Source: Candidatus Bipolaricaulota bacterium (lineage in GTDB: Bacteria > Bipolaricaulota > Bipolaricaulia > UBA7950 > UBA9294). Taken from it: a stretch of DNA of 6,120 nucleotides. The notes beneath the pieces are model-generated. The model ran no database searches and was not told the origin of the DNA. It saw nothing but the letters and a program-made list of their open reading frames with translations. Below are positions 5,712 through 6,120 of this stretch, piece by piece. Position numbers and translations under genes: made by a program. Positions within the stretch are counted from its first letter, which is position 1; every line of letters starts with the position of its first letter. The stretch is taken from the NCBI GenBank assembly GCA_003979035.1, contig RXOA01000028.1, positions 1 to 6,120 on the forward strand, in the 5' to 3' direction.

Positions 5712-6120
5712 ATCGCGTCACCCCCTGATGGGCCTTCAGCATTCGCGAGCACAGGAATGGATGTGTCCTGTTGGACGCTTGCCATCACCACGGCCAAGGC
5801 TTCGGCCCGCCGGGCGACGTAGAGCCGCTCGTTCTCGGCCTCCAGTGCCGCGTTCTCCTGGTCGATCCGGGCAAGTTCGGCTTCCAGGGCCGCTCGGCGG
5901 ACGGCGAATTCGCGATCCGGGACATCCTGGGCATAGTCCGGAACGCCGGAAAGAGAGAGCTGTTGCTCCAACTGCGCGAACCCTTGCTCGATCGAGTCGG
6001 CGAGGGCAGTCAGGTTGGCAAGCATGTCTGCCATCGTTCGGTCGGAGGCGCCCAATGCCGCGTTGATACCCTCCATGCCGGGGATGAAGCCGACAAGCTG
6101 CGTGATGTCCGAAGCGAGCG
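5708..6120 (-). CDS. Helical/coiled-coil protein, C-terminal fragment (5' end outside window)
   Basis: The frame is open to the window edge, so the internal ATG at 6076 is not the start; about 136 residues are visible. The first part (LASDITQLVGFIPG onward) is helical and closely patterned on residues 391-446 of the next gene's product. Then come a short linker with a PDYAQDVPDREF segment and a heptad-like coiled coil rich in Ala, Glu, Leu and Arg (5887-5822). A less regular tail ends in GPSGGDAI. No cysteine or membrane segment is visible. The TGA stop overlaps the next gene's ATG (5711-5708, ATGA). The paralogy suggests the missing N-terminal part may also carry a signal peptide and a glycine/leucine-rich region, which cannot be seen here. 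Function unknown; probably acts together with the next gene's product. Confidence 0.82.
   Translation of the reverse strand, partial: LASDITQLVGFIPGMEGINAALGASDRTMADMLANLTALADSIEQGFAQLEQQLSLSGVPDYAQDVPDREFAVRRAALEAELARIDQENAALEAENERLYVARRAEALAVVMASVQQDTSIPVLANAEGPSGGDAI
5718..5726 (-). promoter_or_regulatory. Shine-Dalgarno site AGGGGGTGA for the 529-residue exported protein
   Basis: AGGGGGTGA matches the extended consensus AGGAGGTGA at 8 of 9 bases and ends 6 bases before ATG 5711. It lies within the 3' end of the upstream gene and, with the ATGA overlap, fixes the start at 5711. Confidence 0.65.
5822..6118 (-). repeat. Paralogous C-terminal module, copy in the upstream gene
   Basis: Partner of the module at 4266-4541. 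The ungapped block is 5951-6118 and the coiled-coil block is 5822-5887. The match is visible only in protein; the DNA has diverged. The block reaches the window edge, so the homology may continue further upstream. Confidence 0.7.

Noticed and set aside
1..6120. CRISPR array, tRNA/rRNA, insertion sequence or integrase
   Set aside because: No regularly spaced direct repeats, cloverleaf-like sequence, transposase motif or terminal inverted repeats were seen; nearly all of the window is accounted for by the minus-strand genes.

Overview
The window reads entirely on the minus strand (right to left). It is GC-rich (I estimate close to 60% by eye), with tightly packed bacterial genes, Shine-Dalgarno sites and ATGA stop/start overlaps. 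No ribosomal, tRNA or other marker gene is present, so I do not name a lineage. Hyalin-repeat (HYR) and Ig-like secreted proteins plus uncharacterised exported proteins fit an environmental, probably metagenome-derived bacterium, but this is only an impression.

Layout in transcription order. (1) 6120-5708: 3' end of a gene for a helical/coiled-coil protein, cut by the window edge. (2) 5711-4122: a 529-residue exported, glycine/leucine-rich, largely helical protein of unknown function whose C-terminal part is a paralogue of gene 1. (3) 4125-1837: a 762-residue membrane-anchored or secreted multidomain beta protein: a Big-like Ig domain, three fibronectin/Ig-like repeats, two HYR domains and an unassigned C-terminal domain. 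Genes 1-2 and 2-3 each share the four bases ATGA, and each downstream start has a good Shine-Dalgarno site inside the upstream gene. They therefore look like one translationally coupled operon for surface or envelope proteins. (4) 1836-1663: intergenic region with a 13-bp hairpin (1779-1745) whose one non-Watson-Crick pair is a G-U wobble only in minus-strand RNA, so it probably ends or protects the operon transcript. (5) 1662-136: a soluble PAS-PAS-HisKA-HATPase sensor histidine kinase with all catalytic boxes intact and no response regulator in view. (6) 109-1: start of another exported protein behind a perfect AGGAGG, 26 bases after the kinase stop and leaving the window.

The most interesting point is the tandem pair of paralogous helical proteins coupled to the Ig/HYR protein. 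No function can be assigned from the sequence, but conserved order, secretion signals and coupling suggest that the three products form one extracytoplasmic structure. The long plus-strand open frames are antisense shadows of these genes.
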